Below, piece by piece: positions 54,971-64,000 of a DNA stretch of 64,000 bases. Numbering within the stretch: the stretch's first letter is position 1; each line of letters starts with the position of its first letter. Under the pieces are notes generated by a model that saw only the letters and a program-made list of their open reading frames with translations, ran no database searches and was not told the origin of the DNA. Origin of the DNA: an uncultured Microbulbifer sp. (GTDB lineage: Bacteria > Pseudomonadota > Gammaproteobacteria > Pseudomonadales > Cellvibrionaceae). Location: the NCBI RefSeq assembly GCF_947504145.1, contig NZ_CANNGQ010000005.1:186001-250000 (forward strand), in the 5' to 3' direction. The translations under genes and the position numbers were made by a program.

Positions 54971-55200
54971 ATGGTGACTCCCAGTTCTCAATGATATTGA
55001 ACGTTTCATGTTGCGGCCATTCGATGGCGACTGTCAAATCGCATGGTCGACTTTTTCTGCGACTATAAAACAGGATATTTGTTTCATTTTTAGAAAAATT
55101 TTTTGTTATTTGAGATTTGTCGCCAAATACTCTTTTTATTCGACCAGCTTTCCCGGTGCATCGCTGTTGAAGAGCGTTGACCGAACGGGTTGTTGAATGA
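54971..55200. other. AT-rich intergenic region upstream of the small lipoprotein
   Basis: About 230 bases without a convincing gene, richer in A and T than the surroundings, and presumably holding the lipoprotein promoter on the minus strand. No operator or RNA structure was recognised apart from the terminator at its right end. Confidence 0.4.
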
Positions 55201-55228
55201 AAAAAACCGGCATAAGCCGGTTTTTTTT
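55201..55228 (-). terminator. Rho-independent terminator after the IlvD/Edd dehydratase
   Basis: AACCGG-CATAAG-CCGGTT with runs of T on both strands, 22 bases beyond the dehydratase stop. It could work in both directions. Confidence 0.88.
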
Positions 55229-55249
55229 GTAGATCTTGAGGCTGGGGTA

Positions 55250-57025
55250 TCAATGGGAGTGGCGCGGTGTCTTGGCGATGATGTTGTGGTAGTCCGTCAT
55301 GGAATCGAATACCGCACCACTGTCGAGATTAGATACTTCCCGTCGGTACAGCGCTTGCCACCATGTCTGGCTCTCTACAGGCGTGAACTGCATTTCCTGT
55401 TTGCGCTTCCGCCACTCTTCATCGGTGACGAGCGCATTCACTGTGCGATTGTTCAGGTCGATGCAAATGCGGTCACCGGTACACAGCCAGGCCAGGCCGC
55501 CGCCGTCGGCTGCTTCAGGGGAGGCATTGAGAATGGATGGGGAGCCGGATGTACCGCTCTGGCGTCCATCCCCTATTGTCGGCAATGACTGTACTCCTCG
55601 GGCCAACAGTGCGGCGGGTGGCTGCATGTTGGTGACTTCTGCAGAGCCTGGATAGCCTTTGGGCCCAGCACCACGCATGACCAGAATGGATTCTTCATCA
55701 ATACCCAGCGCCGGGTTGTCGATTTCCGCATGATAGTGTTCAGGGCCATCGAAAACCACGGCGCGTCCAATCATCACATTGGGTGTTTGGGCGTTGCTGA
55801 GGTAGCGTTTGCGGAACGGTTCTGTAATGGCAGAAATTTTCATAACCGCGGAATCGAACAGGTTGCCCGACAGTACCATCAGACCGGCTTCTGCGGTAAC
55901 GGGGGCTTCGATCGGGCGGATAACTTCCGGGCGGAAAATTTTTACATTGCGACAATTCTCACCGGTACTGCTACCACTGACGGTCTGTGCATCTGTGCGC
56001 AGAAAACCGCCCTGGATAAGTTGCCCCATAAGTGCTGGTAGGCCGCCGGCACGATGAAATTCTTCCGCCAGATATTCACCCACCGGCTGGCAGTTGGCCA
56101 GTTGTGGCACCTTCTGACCGCAGCGCTGCCAGTCATCGAGGGTGATGCTGACACCAGCGTGTGCGGCGATGGCGTTGATATGAATGGGCGCATTGGTGGA
56201 GCCTCCAATGGCCGAACACACGGCGATGGCATTCTCGAAGGCCTCGCGAGTGAGCACCTTTTCCGGTGTCAGGTCTTCCCAGACTATTTCTACTGCGCGC
56301 CGGCCGGTGCGGTAGGCCATCTGCGCGCGCTCGCGATAGGGCGCGGGAATTGAGGCACCGCCGGGCAGCATCATACCCAGCGCTTCCGCGAGGCAGTTCA
56401 TGGTCAGCGCGGTGCCCATGGTATTGCAGTGACCGGCGGACGGGGCTGAGCTTGCAGCCAGTTGCATGAATTCTTCGGTGTCGATTTCGCCACTGGCCAG
56501 CTGCTTGCGTGCTTCCCAGATCACGCTGCCAGAACCCACACAACGGCCGAGGTAGTCGCCGTTCAGCATGGGGCCACCGGACAGGGCAATGGCCGGCAGG
56601 TTGACACTGGCGGCACCCATCAGCAGCGCCGGTGTGGTTTTATCACAGCCCGTGGTGAGCACGACCCCATCCAACGGATAACCGTGCAGTACCTCGATCA
56701 ATGACAGGCACTGCAGGTTGCGGTCCAGCGCCGCGGTGGGCCGGCGACCGGTTTCCTGAATCGGGTGGACGGGGAATTCCAGCGGAATGCCGCCTCCGTC
56801 GCGGATACCCTGTTTGACCCGTTCCGCCAGTTGCATATGGATGCGGTTGCACGGCACCAGATCGGAGCCGGTCTGTGCGATGCCGATGATGGGACGATCG
56901 GACTGCAGTTCTTCCAGGGTCAGGCCGTAATTGAGGTAGCGCTCCAGGTAGAGCGCGGTCATTCCGGGTTCTCGGGGATCATTGAACCAGAGGCGGCTGC
57001 GGAGTTGGTGTGGCTTTTTACCCAT
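55250..57025 (-). CDS. IlvD/Edd-family (sugar acid) dehydratase
   Basis: A 591-residue iron-sulfur dehydratase. The sequence opens RSRLWFNDPREPGMTALYLERYLNYG, like the sugar-acid dehydratases (L-arabonate, D-xylonate, galactonate) rather than true IlvD. The cluster cysteines appear in SDLVPCNRIH, LTTGCDKTTPALLMGAASVNLPAI and PSAGHCNTMGTALTMN. CSAIGGSTNAPIHINAIA and the ILVMRGAGPKGYPGSAEV and GRQSGTSGSPSILNASPEAADGGGLAW segments are complete. Valine/isoleucine synthesis is unlikely from the sequence type. The exact sugar acid cannot be named, and no sugar dehydrogenase adjoins. Confidence 0.92.
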   Translation of the reverse strand: MGKKPHQLRSRLWFNDPREPGMTALYLERYLNYGLTLEELQSDRPIIGIAQTGSDLVPCNRIHMQLAERVKQGIRDGGGIPLEFPVHPIQETGRRPTAALDRNLQCLSLIEVLHGYPLDGVVLTTGCDKTTPALLMGAASVNLPAIALSGGPMLNGDYLGRCVGSGSVIWEARKQLASGEIDTEEFMQLAASSAPSAGHCNTMGTALTMNCLAEALGMMLPGGASIPAPYRERAQMAYRTGRRAVEIVWEDLTPEKVLTREAFENAIAVCSAIGGSTNAPIHINAIAAHAGVSITLDDWQRCGQKVPQLANCQPVGEYLAEEFHRAGGLPALMGQLIQGGFLRTDAQTVSGSSTGENCRNVKIFRPEVIRPIEAPVTAEAGLMVLSGNLFDSAVMKISAITEPFRKRYLSNAQTPNVMIGRAVVFDGPEHYHAEIDNPALGIDEESILVMRGAGPKGYPGSAEVTNMQPPAALLARGVQSLPTIGDGRQSGTSGSPSILNASPEAADGGGLAWLCTGDRICIDLNNRTVNALVTDEEWRKRKQEMQFTPVESQTWWQALYRREVSNLDSGAVFDSMTDYHNIIAKTPRHSH

Positions 57026-57150
57026 AATGGCTTTGCTCGCTGAGTCCAGAAGGTGCGTTTAGCATAAGACGTTTCATACAGGTCTTATTGCTCCCTGCCC
57101 GTATCGGTATGAGATGGTGGCGCTGTGAGGTGCGAAGCTAACGATACCGC

Positions 57151-57179
57151 AAAAAAAAGCCGGCAATAAATGCCGGCTT
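57151..57179 (-). terminator. Rho-independent terminator of the S46 peptidase gene
   Basis: AAGCCGGCA-ATAAA-TGCCGGCTT stem followed on the minus strand by a T-run (57156-57151), 22 bases after the stop. Confidence 0.9.
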
Positions 57180-57200
57180 GTGTATTGTCGAGTAGGTTGC

Positions 57201-59501
57201 TTACTGTTTGGGCGCGGCAACCCCCATTTCTTCCAGAAGATTATCCGCGTGGTCCACCTTCTCCATCACCCACAACATATAGGCCACATCCACATGGATG
57301 GCTCTGGTGTTGTCGTTGAAGTCCCAGTCTGCATTGATACTGTCGTAGGTGCCGTCAAACACCAGGCCGATAAATTCGCCCTTGTCGTTCATGGTGGCGG
57401 AGCCTGAGTTACCACCGGTAATGTCGACGGTGGTGAGGAAGTTTACCGGGACCGAGTTAAGTTCCTTGTCGTAAAAGCGACCATAGTCTTCATTTTTAAT
57501 GGCATCCAGCAGGGCCTGCGGTGCATCAAAGGGGTCTTTTCCGGTGTATTTTGCCTCGATACCGCGCAAGGTGGTGAAGGGCACAAAGCGGTCATTGCCG
57601 TCGTTACCATCGGCCGGGCCCTTGATAGTGCCGGCGGGTGGCTTGTAGCCCTTGACCAGGCCGTAGGTCAGGCGCAGGGAACTGTTGGCATCCGGGTAAA
57701 CTGGTTTGCCCTGCTCTTGGTAGTAGGCAATCAGCAGGTCCATGTACTGCGGGCGCAGTTCGGAAAACTGGCCAGCGACGGTTTTATCATGCTGCTCGAT
57801 GGCCAGGCGGTCGTCGTAGGTGGCTACTGCCAGCTGGATAAACGGATCGTCGCTGTTGCGGAAGTCCTCCGGGGATTTCTCCATCCATGCGAGACGGTTT
57901 TCCGTTTCGGTGAGGCCGGTGTTTTCATACATCGCATCCAGTTTTTGCTGAAGTGCTTCGCCGCTCAGTGCACCGTCAAAGATGTTGTCGAAGCTCTCCA
58001 GGTGCTTGTCTTGCGGCAGGGCGTTGTAGCGCTCAATAAAGTAAGTCCACACGGCCTGGTCAACCGTCGGCTCGAAGTTGCGCTCGATGCGCTTCATGCT
58101 TTCGCTGAAACGGGTCATGTCGCGGTCCTGGTAGCCGGGCTCGCGTTCCATGTCTGGTTTCTGTTTTTCCAGGCTCAGGCGGTAAAGGCGCTGGGCGGCA
58201 CTCAGCATGGAAGAGCGGTTCATATAGCCCAGCAGCAGGTCGCGCTCCTGAGTAGATTGCTGCTCGGTAATCAGCTTTTGTAGATCGCTAATGACCGAGG
58301 CGTACTTTTTACTGGCTTCCGGGTTGGCTTCAATCCAGGCCTGCAGGCTTTTCTCCAGCTGTTGTTTGCGCTGCAAGAGGTCGCTGCGGTCGTAGCCTTC
58401 CATCATGCCGGTAAAGTTCTTCGCGTAGTTGTTCAGGCCGGCAATCTGGCTTGCGTATTTCAGTGCGGCGTCTTTGTTGTTCTCGGTAGCGCTGCCGATC
58501 ACCTCGGACCATTCCGCCAATACTTTTTGCATGGTGGGGTAGTACCAGGTGAAGTTGTTGCTCACTTCTTCGGCGGTGCGGTAACGGTTGGTGCGGCCGG
58601 GGTAGCCGGAGACCATAACGAAGTCACCTTCCTGCGGACCTTTGGTGGCCACTTTCAGATGGTGTTTGGGCTTGTAGGGTACGTTGTCTTTGGAAAAGTC
58701 GGCAGGCTTGCCGTCCGGGCTCACATAAGCGCGCAGGAAGGAGTAGTCGCCGGTGTGGCGCGGCCACATCCAGTTGTCGATATCGCCACCGAACTTGCCG
58801 ATGGAAGATGCCGGCGCGTGTACCAGGCGGACATCGCGAATGGCCAGCTGCTTGATCAGGTAGTAGCTGGCGCCACCGTAGTAACTGTAGACCTCACAGC
58901 GGTGGCCGGGGTCGGATTCGCAGTCGGCGACCAGTGCTTTTTCCGCATCTTCGATGGCTTTGAAACGGGCGGCGCCGTCCATCTCGTCGTTGAGCTTGCT
59001 TTTGATTTTGTCGGTGACTTCATTCATATCGACGGTGACATAAATGCGCGAACCGGGGGCCGCGGGAAGCTCTTCGTCCAGAGTCTTGGCGAGGAAGCCG
59101 TTGGCCAGCAGGTCGTTGTCTTCGGTGGAGTTGTAGGAAATCGAGCCGTAGGCACAGTGGTGGTTGGTGGCTACCAGGCCCTGGGGGGAGACGAAAGAAG
59201 CGGAGCAACCGCCGAGGCTGACCACGGCATTCATCGGAAACTGGGTAAGATCCGTCATGGTTTTCGGGTCCAGCTTCAGGCCCAGGCTTTCCAGCTTCTG
59301 GCCGATTTCTGGCAGCTGGCGTGGCATCCACATACCTTCCGTGGAGACGGTATCAGTTTGTGCTGCGGCTGCGGGTGTGCTGGTATCGGTTGCACTTGCC
59401 TGGGATTCGGTCTTGTCCGCGGGTTTGCCGCAGGCGGTGAGCAGGGCAATGGTAAGTGCCAGCCCGAATTTATGTGTGAGCTTGATGTTGTTCACAGTCA
59501 T
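57201..59501 (-). CDS. S46-family dipeptidyl-peptidase (DPP7-like), lipoprotein
   Basis: A 766-residue exported serine exopeptidase that releases dipeptides from peptide N-termini. The N-terminus is a lipoprotein signal (LTIALLTAC, Cys at about 24), so it is probably anchored in the outer membrane or periplasmic face. The chymotrypsin-like triad is visible: His in GLVATNHHCAYGSI (about 117), Asp in FGGDIDNWMWPRHTGDYSFLRAY (about 238) and Ser699 in TGGNSGSATM. The residue 18 after the Ser is Gly717 (VFDGTYDS). This position is Gly in DPP7 and Arg in DPP11, which argues for a hydrophobic rather than acidic P1 preference. Confidence 0.94.
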   Translation of the reverse strand: MTVNNIKLTHKFGLALTIALLTACGKPADKTESQASATDTSTPAAAAQTDTVSTEGMWMPRQLPEIGQKLESLGLKLDPKTMTDLTQFPMNAVVSLGGCSASFVSPQGLVATNHHCAYGSISYNSTEDNDLLANGFLAKTLDEELPAAPGSRIYVTVDMNEVTDKIKSKLNDEMDGAARFKAIEDAEKALVADCESDPGHRCEVYSYYGGASYYLIKQLAIRDVRLVHAPASSIGKFGGDIDNWMWPRHTGDYSFLRAYVSPDGKPADFSKDNVPYKPKHHLKVATKGPQEGDFVMVSGYPGRTNRYRTAEEVSNNFTWYYPTMQKVLAEWSEVIGSATENNKDAALKYASQIAGLNNYAKNFTGMMEGYDRSDLLQRKQQLEKSLQAWIEANPEASKKYASVISDLQKLITEQQSTQERDLLLGYMNRSSMLSAAQRLYRLSLEKQKPDMEREPGYQDRDMTRFSESMKRIERNFEPTVDQAVWTYFIERYNALPQDKHLESFDNIFDGALSGEALQQKLDAMYENTGLTETENRLAWMEKSPEDFRNSDDPFIQLAVATYDDRLAIEQHDKTVAGQFSELRPQYMDLLIAYYQEQGKPVYPDANSSLRLTYGLVKGYKPPAGTIKGPADGNDGNDRFVPFTTLRGIEAKYTGKDPFDAPQALLDAIKNEDYGRFYDKELNSVPVNFLTTVDITGGNSGSATMNDKGEFIGLVFDGTYDSINADWDFNDNTRAIHVDVAYMLWVMEKVDHADNLLEEMGVAAPKQ

Positions 59502-59709
59502 TCCTTCAACTCTATTTATAAAGAATCATGCCCCGGGGATCTTCCCGCTGGTCAAAATATAAGCGGCCGCAATTGCGGCCGGAATGCCGATACTGCCACA
59601 GAACCCCTGGCGCAAAAATGATGTGTGCGATCAGCGGATGTCTCTCTGGGGTAAGTCTCTCCCAGTGTAGAATCTGCAGCGCAAATAAATTGAGTGATGG
59701 GGACAGGCG

Positions 59710-59925
59710 ATGTTGGAAAAGCAGGATCTGGTGGATATAGCCCGTACCGAGATGCCATTTGGCAAGTACGCGGGCCGGGTGCTGATTGATCTGCCGGAGG
59801 AGTATCTGCTGTGGTTCGCCAAAAAGGAATTCCCCAAGGGGCGGTTGGGGCATCTGATGGCGGTGACATTGGAAATTAAAATTGAAGGGTTGGAGGGGCT
59901 GGTAAAGCCACTGAAAAAACAATGA
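59710..59925 (+). CDS. DUF3820 family protein
   Basis: A 71-residue protein of the DUF3820 family. The hallmark runs MPFGKYAGRVLIDLPEEYLLWFAKKEFPKGRLGHLMAVTLEIK at about 15-57. The function is unknown, and homologues occur singly in many gammaproteobacteria. The stop codon lies inside a 9-bp hairpin that also terminates the convergent lipoprotein gene. Confidence 0.92.
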   Translation: MLEKQDLVDIARTEMPFGKYAGRVLIDLPEEYLLWFAKKEFPKGRLGHLMAVTLEIKIEGLEGLVKPLKKQ

Positions 59926-59942
59926 GCCCCGCAGGGCTCATT
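59921..59942 (-). terminator. Terminator between DUF3820 and glycine-zipper lipoprotein genes
   Basis: AATGAGCCC-CGCA-GGGCTCATT, a 9-bp stem with a 4-base loop. On the minus strand it is followed by GTTTTTTC, giving a proper T-run, so it serves mainly the lipoprotein gene. Confidence 0.8.
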
Positions 59943-59965
59943 GTGTTGTGACGTTCGCCTGAAGC

Positions 59966-60232
59966 TTACCGGTAAACCCGGCGGCCACGGCTGTCATAGT
60001 AGTAGTGCCTTTTCTGGTTGCGGTCATACAGCCAACCACCGGCACCACCGAGTGCAGCACCTACTGCAGTACCGCCAGGATTACCGGAAATCAGGGCGCC
60101 GGTTACCGCGCCAATACCAATGCCGGTACCCACACGGCGATCGGTATCGCTCATGTTGGCGCAGCCGGCGGTTGTCAGGGAGAGCGCCAGGGCGGAAGCC
60201 AAACCGGCACGTTTGATTGTCTGGAACTGCAT
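59966..60232 (-). CDS. Glycine-zipper lipoprotein
   Basis: An 88-residue outer-membrane-type lipoprotein with signal MQFQTIKRAGLASALALSLTTAGC (lipobox TAGC). A glycine-zipper segment (VGTGIGIGAVTGALISGNPGGTAVGAALGGAGGWLYDR, about 36-73) and a basic Tyr-rich tail (KRHYYYDSRGRRVYR) follow. The domain order is that of small SlyB/Rick17kDa-like or OsmB-like lipoproteins linked to envelope integrity. ATG 60232 is chosen because the signal begins there. Confidence 0.88.
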   Translation of the reverse strand: MQFQTIKRAGLASALALSLTTAGCANMSDTDRRVGTGIGIGAVTGALISGNPGGTAVGAALGGAGGWLYDRNQKRHYYYDSRGRRVYR

Positions 60233-60319
60233 AAAAACTCCGTTCGCGTTTGCTCGGATATCGCTGATGGAGTGTATGGTGGGCCCGGTCGGCTCCCCAC
60301 CTTTGTTGTTCAACTTCGG

Positions 60320-60550
60320 TCAGTGTTTTTTATGCCACTGGTCGTCGTCGCCTTTCTCGTACTGCTCTTTGACCGCGGACCAGGCTACTGCGTGGGAAAT
60401 CTCCTCTCGGCTTTTGTCGCCATTCCGGTCTTCCGGATCCTCGTATTGATCCCAGGCACTATTGAAGGCCGACTGGTAAATATCCTGAGCGTGTGGTGGC
60501 AGTACACCTTTCACATTGCTGGGTAAATCAGAGCGGCTGTCGTAGGGCAT
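60320..60550 (-). CDS. ChaB-like protein
   Basis: A 76-residue protein of the ChaB family (MPYDSRSDLPSNVKGVLPPHAQDIYQSAFNSAWDQYEDPEDR, then SREEISHAVAWSAVKEQYEK). In E. coli ChaB sits beside the cation antiporter ChaA and is called a putative regulator. No chaA is in this window. ATG 60550 has GGGAG upstream and gives the conserved N-terminus. Confidence 0.92.
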   Translation of the reverse strand: MPYDSRSDLPSNVKGVLPPHAQDIYQSAFNSAWDQYEDPEDRNGDKSREEISHAVAWSAVKEQYEKGDDDQWHKKH

Positions 60551-60708
60551 GGTAGGTACTCCCATGGGGTGGGTTTGTGGCGAGTGTAGGATTGCCCTGT
60601 AGCTACCGGTAATGACGCCAGCGGCGCCCCGCGCGGCTACCTAAAAGGTGGGAGATAAAGGTGGAGGTAAGGCATGAGAAAAAAGTTTGGGAAGGGGTAG
60701 GGCGATCC
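60551..60708. other. Upstream part of the chitinase intergenic region
   Basis: No gene seen. GC-rich at first (60616-60640), then purine-rich (60660-60700) up to the candidate small-RNA promoter. It presumably contains the chaB-like promoter on the minus strand. Confidence 0.35.
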
Positions 60709-60714
60709 TATACT
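60686..60714 (+). promoter_or_regulatory. Candidate promoter of the small RNA
   Basis: TATACT at 60709-60714 matches a -10 box in five of six positions. TTTGGG at 60686-60691, 17 bases upstream, is a weak -35. Transcription would begin near 60721. Confidence 0.45.
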
Positions 60715-60720
60715 GGTAAC

Positions 60721-60930
60721 AGTCCCGGGAAGACTCCCCCATCGCGAGACGAGGTGGAGTGCCAAGAAGAAGCGGTCCGTAACCGAGACTGAACATGACC
60801 GTAAATAGACCCACAGCGGGTAACCACTGATCTGAAATTGATTGATTTCAGCGAGTGAAAGAGCGGGAAGTTTCAGTCAGCTTGATTGGGAAAATGGGGC
60901 GAAGCGGTCGATTTTATCGGCCGCTTTTCT
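60721..60930 (+). ncRNA. Candidate structured small RNA or leader
   Basis: About 210 bases with no coding frame worth naming, running from a promoter-like sequence to a clear intrinsic terminator. Hairpins are visible: an ACTCC...GGAGT stem near 60735-60760, CGGTC...GACCG around 60775-60803, and CTGAAAT-TGATTG-ATTTCAG at about 60833-60852. GACTGAA (about 60788) could pair with TTCAGTC (about 60871). I do not recognise it as 6S, tmRNA, RNase P, SRP, RsmY/Z or a common riboswitch. It lies in the same direction as the chitinase, 400 bases upstream. Confidence 0.5.
60902..60930 (+). terminator. Rho-independent terminator of the candidate small RNA
   Basis: AAGCGGTCGA and TCGGCCGCTT form a ten-position stem with one G-T pair, followed by TTCTT. 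No gene lies just upstream of it on the plus strand, so it must end a non-coding transcript or act as an attenuator. Confidence 0.8.
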
Positions 60931-61096
60931 TATATGCAGACCTTTATTCAAACCTTTATCCAGACTTTTCTTACCTGCACCACACTACAAAAGCGTGAAT
61001 TAAGCGCCAGAAACACACTGGTCCATGTGACTCACCTCTCAAGACTGCCTCAGGGGGCTGGTCAAATCATGGGAGAGCGGGGTATTGTGAAAAAGT

Positions 61097-61114
61097 AATG
61101 ACACCGCTGTCATG
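61097..61114 (+). promoter_or_regulatory. Operator palindrome 1 upstream of chitinase
   Basis: AATGACACCGCTGTCATG: inverted ATGACA/TGTCAT arms around CCGC. It has a LacI-family-like central CG and resembles, from memory, NagR sites for chitin/GlcNAc genes in marine gammaproteobacteria. Confidence 0.75.
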
Positions 61115-61125
61115 TTTTTATTAAA

Positions 61126-61143
61126 AATGACAGCGATGTCATT
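61126..61143 (+). promoter_or_regulatory. Operator palindrome 2 upstream of chitinase
   Basis: AATGACAGCGATGTCATT: the same ATGACA/TGTCAT arms around GCGA, with full AAT/ATT flanks. Its centre is 29 bases from that of site 1, so two dimers could bind together, possibly with looping. Confidence 0.8.
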
Positions 61144-61326
61144 TGCCCGAGCCTCAGGCGGGCACCCAGAGGTACCTGTTCCCAGTAACAGACAAGAAGT
61201 ACCGGCATAAAGATGTAGTTGAATGCCGCTCCATCGAGGGCAGCGAAGTACGTCGAGGTTTGACGGATACCGCAATTAGCTGCCTTCGTTGATAGATCCT
61301 TACCCATAAAGATAAAGACAAGGTGA

Positions 61327-64000
<2,674 letters not shown>

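Noticed and set aside
58362-59621. 419-codon open frame on the plus strand over the S46 peptidase
   Set aside because: Antisense to a peptidase with its full catalytic triad; the composition is low-complexity Gly/Val/Phe.
60721-60930. Cobalamin or c-di-GMP (GEMM) riboswitch
   Set aside because: The conserved core sequences of those classes are not present, and the terminator is 400 bases from the chitinase start.

Overview
The window is a chromosomal segment of a marine, polysaccharide-degrading gammaproteobacterium. A Cellvibrionales member, and Microbulbifer in particular, is my best guess. The grounds are the high-GC codon use, the cell-wall and lipoylation gene order typical of gammaproteobacteria, a secreted GH5 enzyme with a long poly-serine linker, a multi-domain GH18 chitinase, a TonB-dependent receptor and an imuA-imuB-dnaE2 mutagenesis cassette. 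The genus is an inference. No rRNA, tRNA, prophage, CRISPR array or intact insertion sequence was seen.

Layout. (1) 1-7.4 kb: the end of the rod-shape operon (mreC tail, mreD), then maf, rng and the envelope lipid-transport gene yhdP. (2) 7.5-13.5 kb: a less conserved stretch with an unknown six-helix membrane protein, a 140-bp inverted-repeat element with nested hairpins, a small parvulin, a YpfJ-type metallopeptidase, a Lon-substrate-domain protein and a large DUF2339 membrane protein. (3) 13.6-25.6 kb: the conserved block proA-nadD-rsfS-rlmH-mrdA-rodA-mltB-rlpA-dacA-ybeD-lipB-lipA, which links NAD and proline synthesis, ribosome maturation, peptidoglycan elongation and trimming, and lipoate attachment. 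(4) 26-34.8 kb: accessory metabolism, with the GH5 enzyme, a FucP-type sugar transporter, a DUF1540 protein, a catalase, a DUF4212/sodium symporter pair and a GNAT acetyltransferase. (5) 34.8-38.8 kb: two tandem BCCT (betaine/choline-type) transporters. (6) 38.9-47 kb: arfB, then an Ldh-family dehydrogenase, a TonB-dependent receptor, a secreted propeller-like protein, an amidase and an aminotransferase, which look like an uptake and nitrogen-compound catabolism locus. (7) 47-52.6 kb: dnaE2, imuB and imuA on the minus strand behind a promoter carrying two perfect CTG-N10-CAG LexA boxes. (8) 52.7-60.6 kb: dcd, a BaiN-type flavoprotein, small proteins, an IlvD/Edd dehydratase, an S46 dipeptidyl-peptidase lipoprotein, a DUF3820 protein, a glycine-zipper lipoprotein and a ChaB-like protein. 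(9) 60.6-64 kb: a 780-bp non-coding region with a candidate structured RNA and two 18-bp operator palindromes, leading into a chitinase that runs off the right edge.

The most notable non-gene signals are the paired operators and candidate small RNA upstream of the chitinase, the SOS promoter of imuA, and the inverted-repeat element at 8446-8585. Most of the remaining genes are ordinary housekeeping genes for this group.
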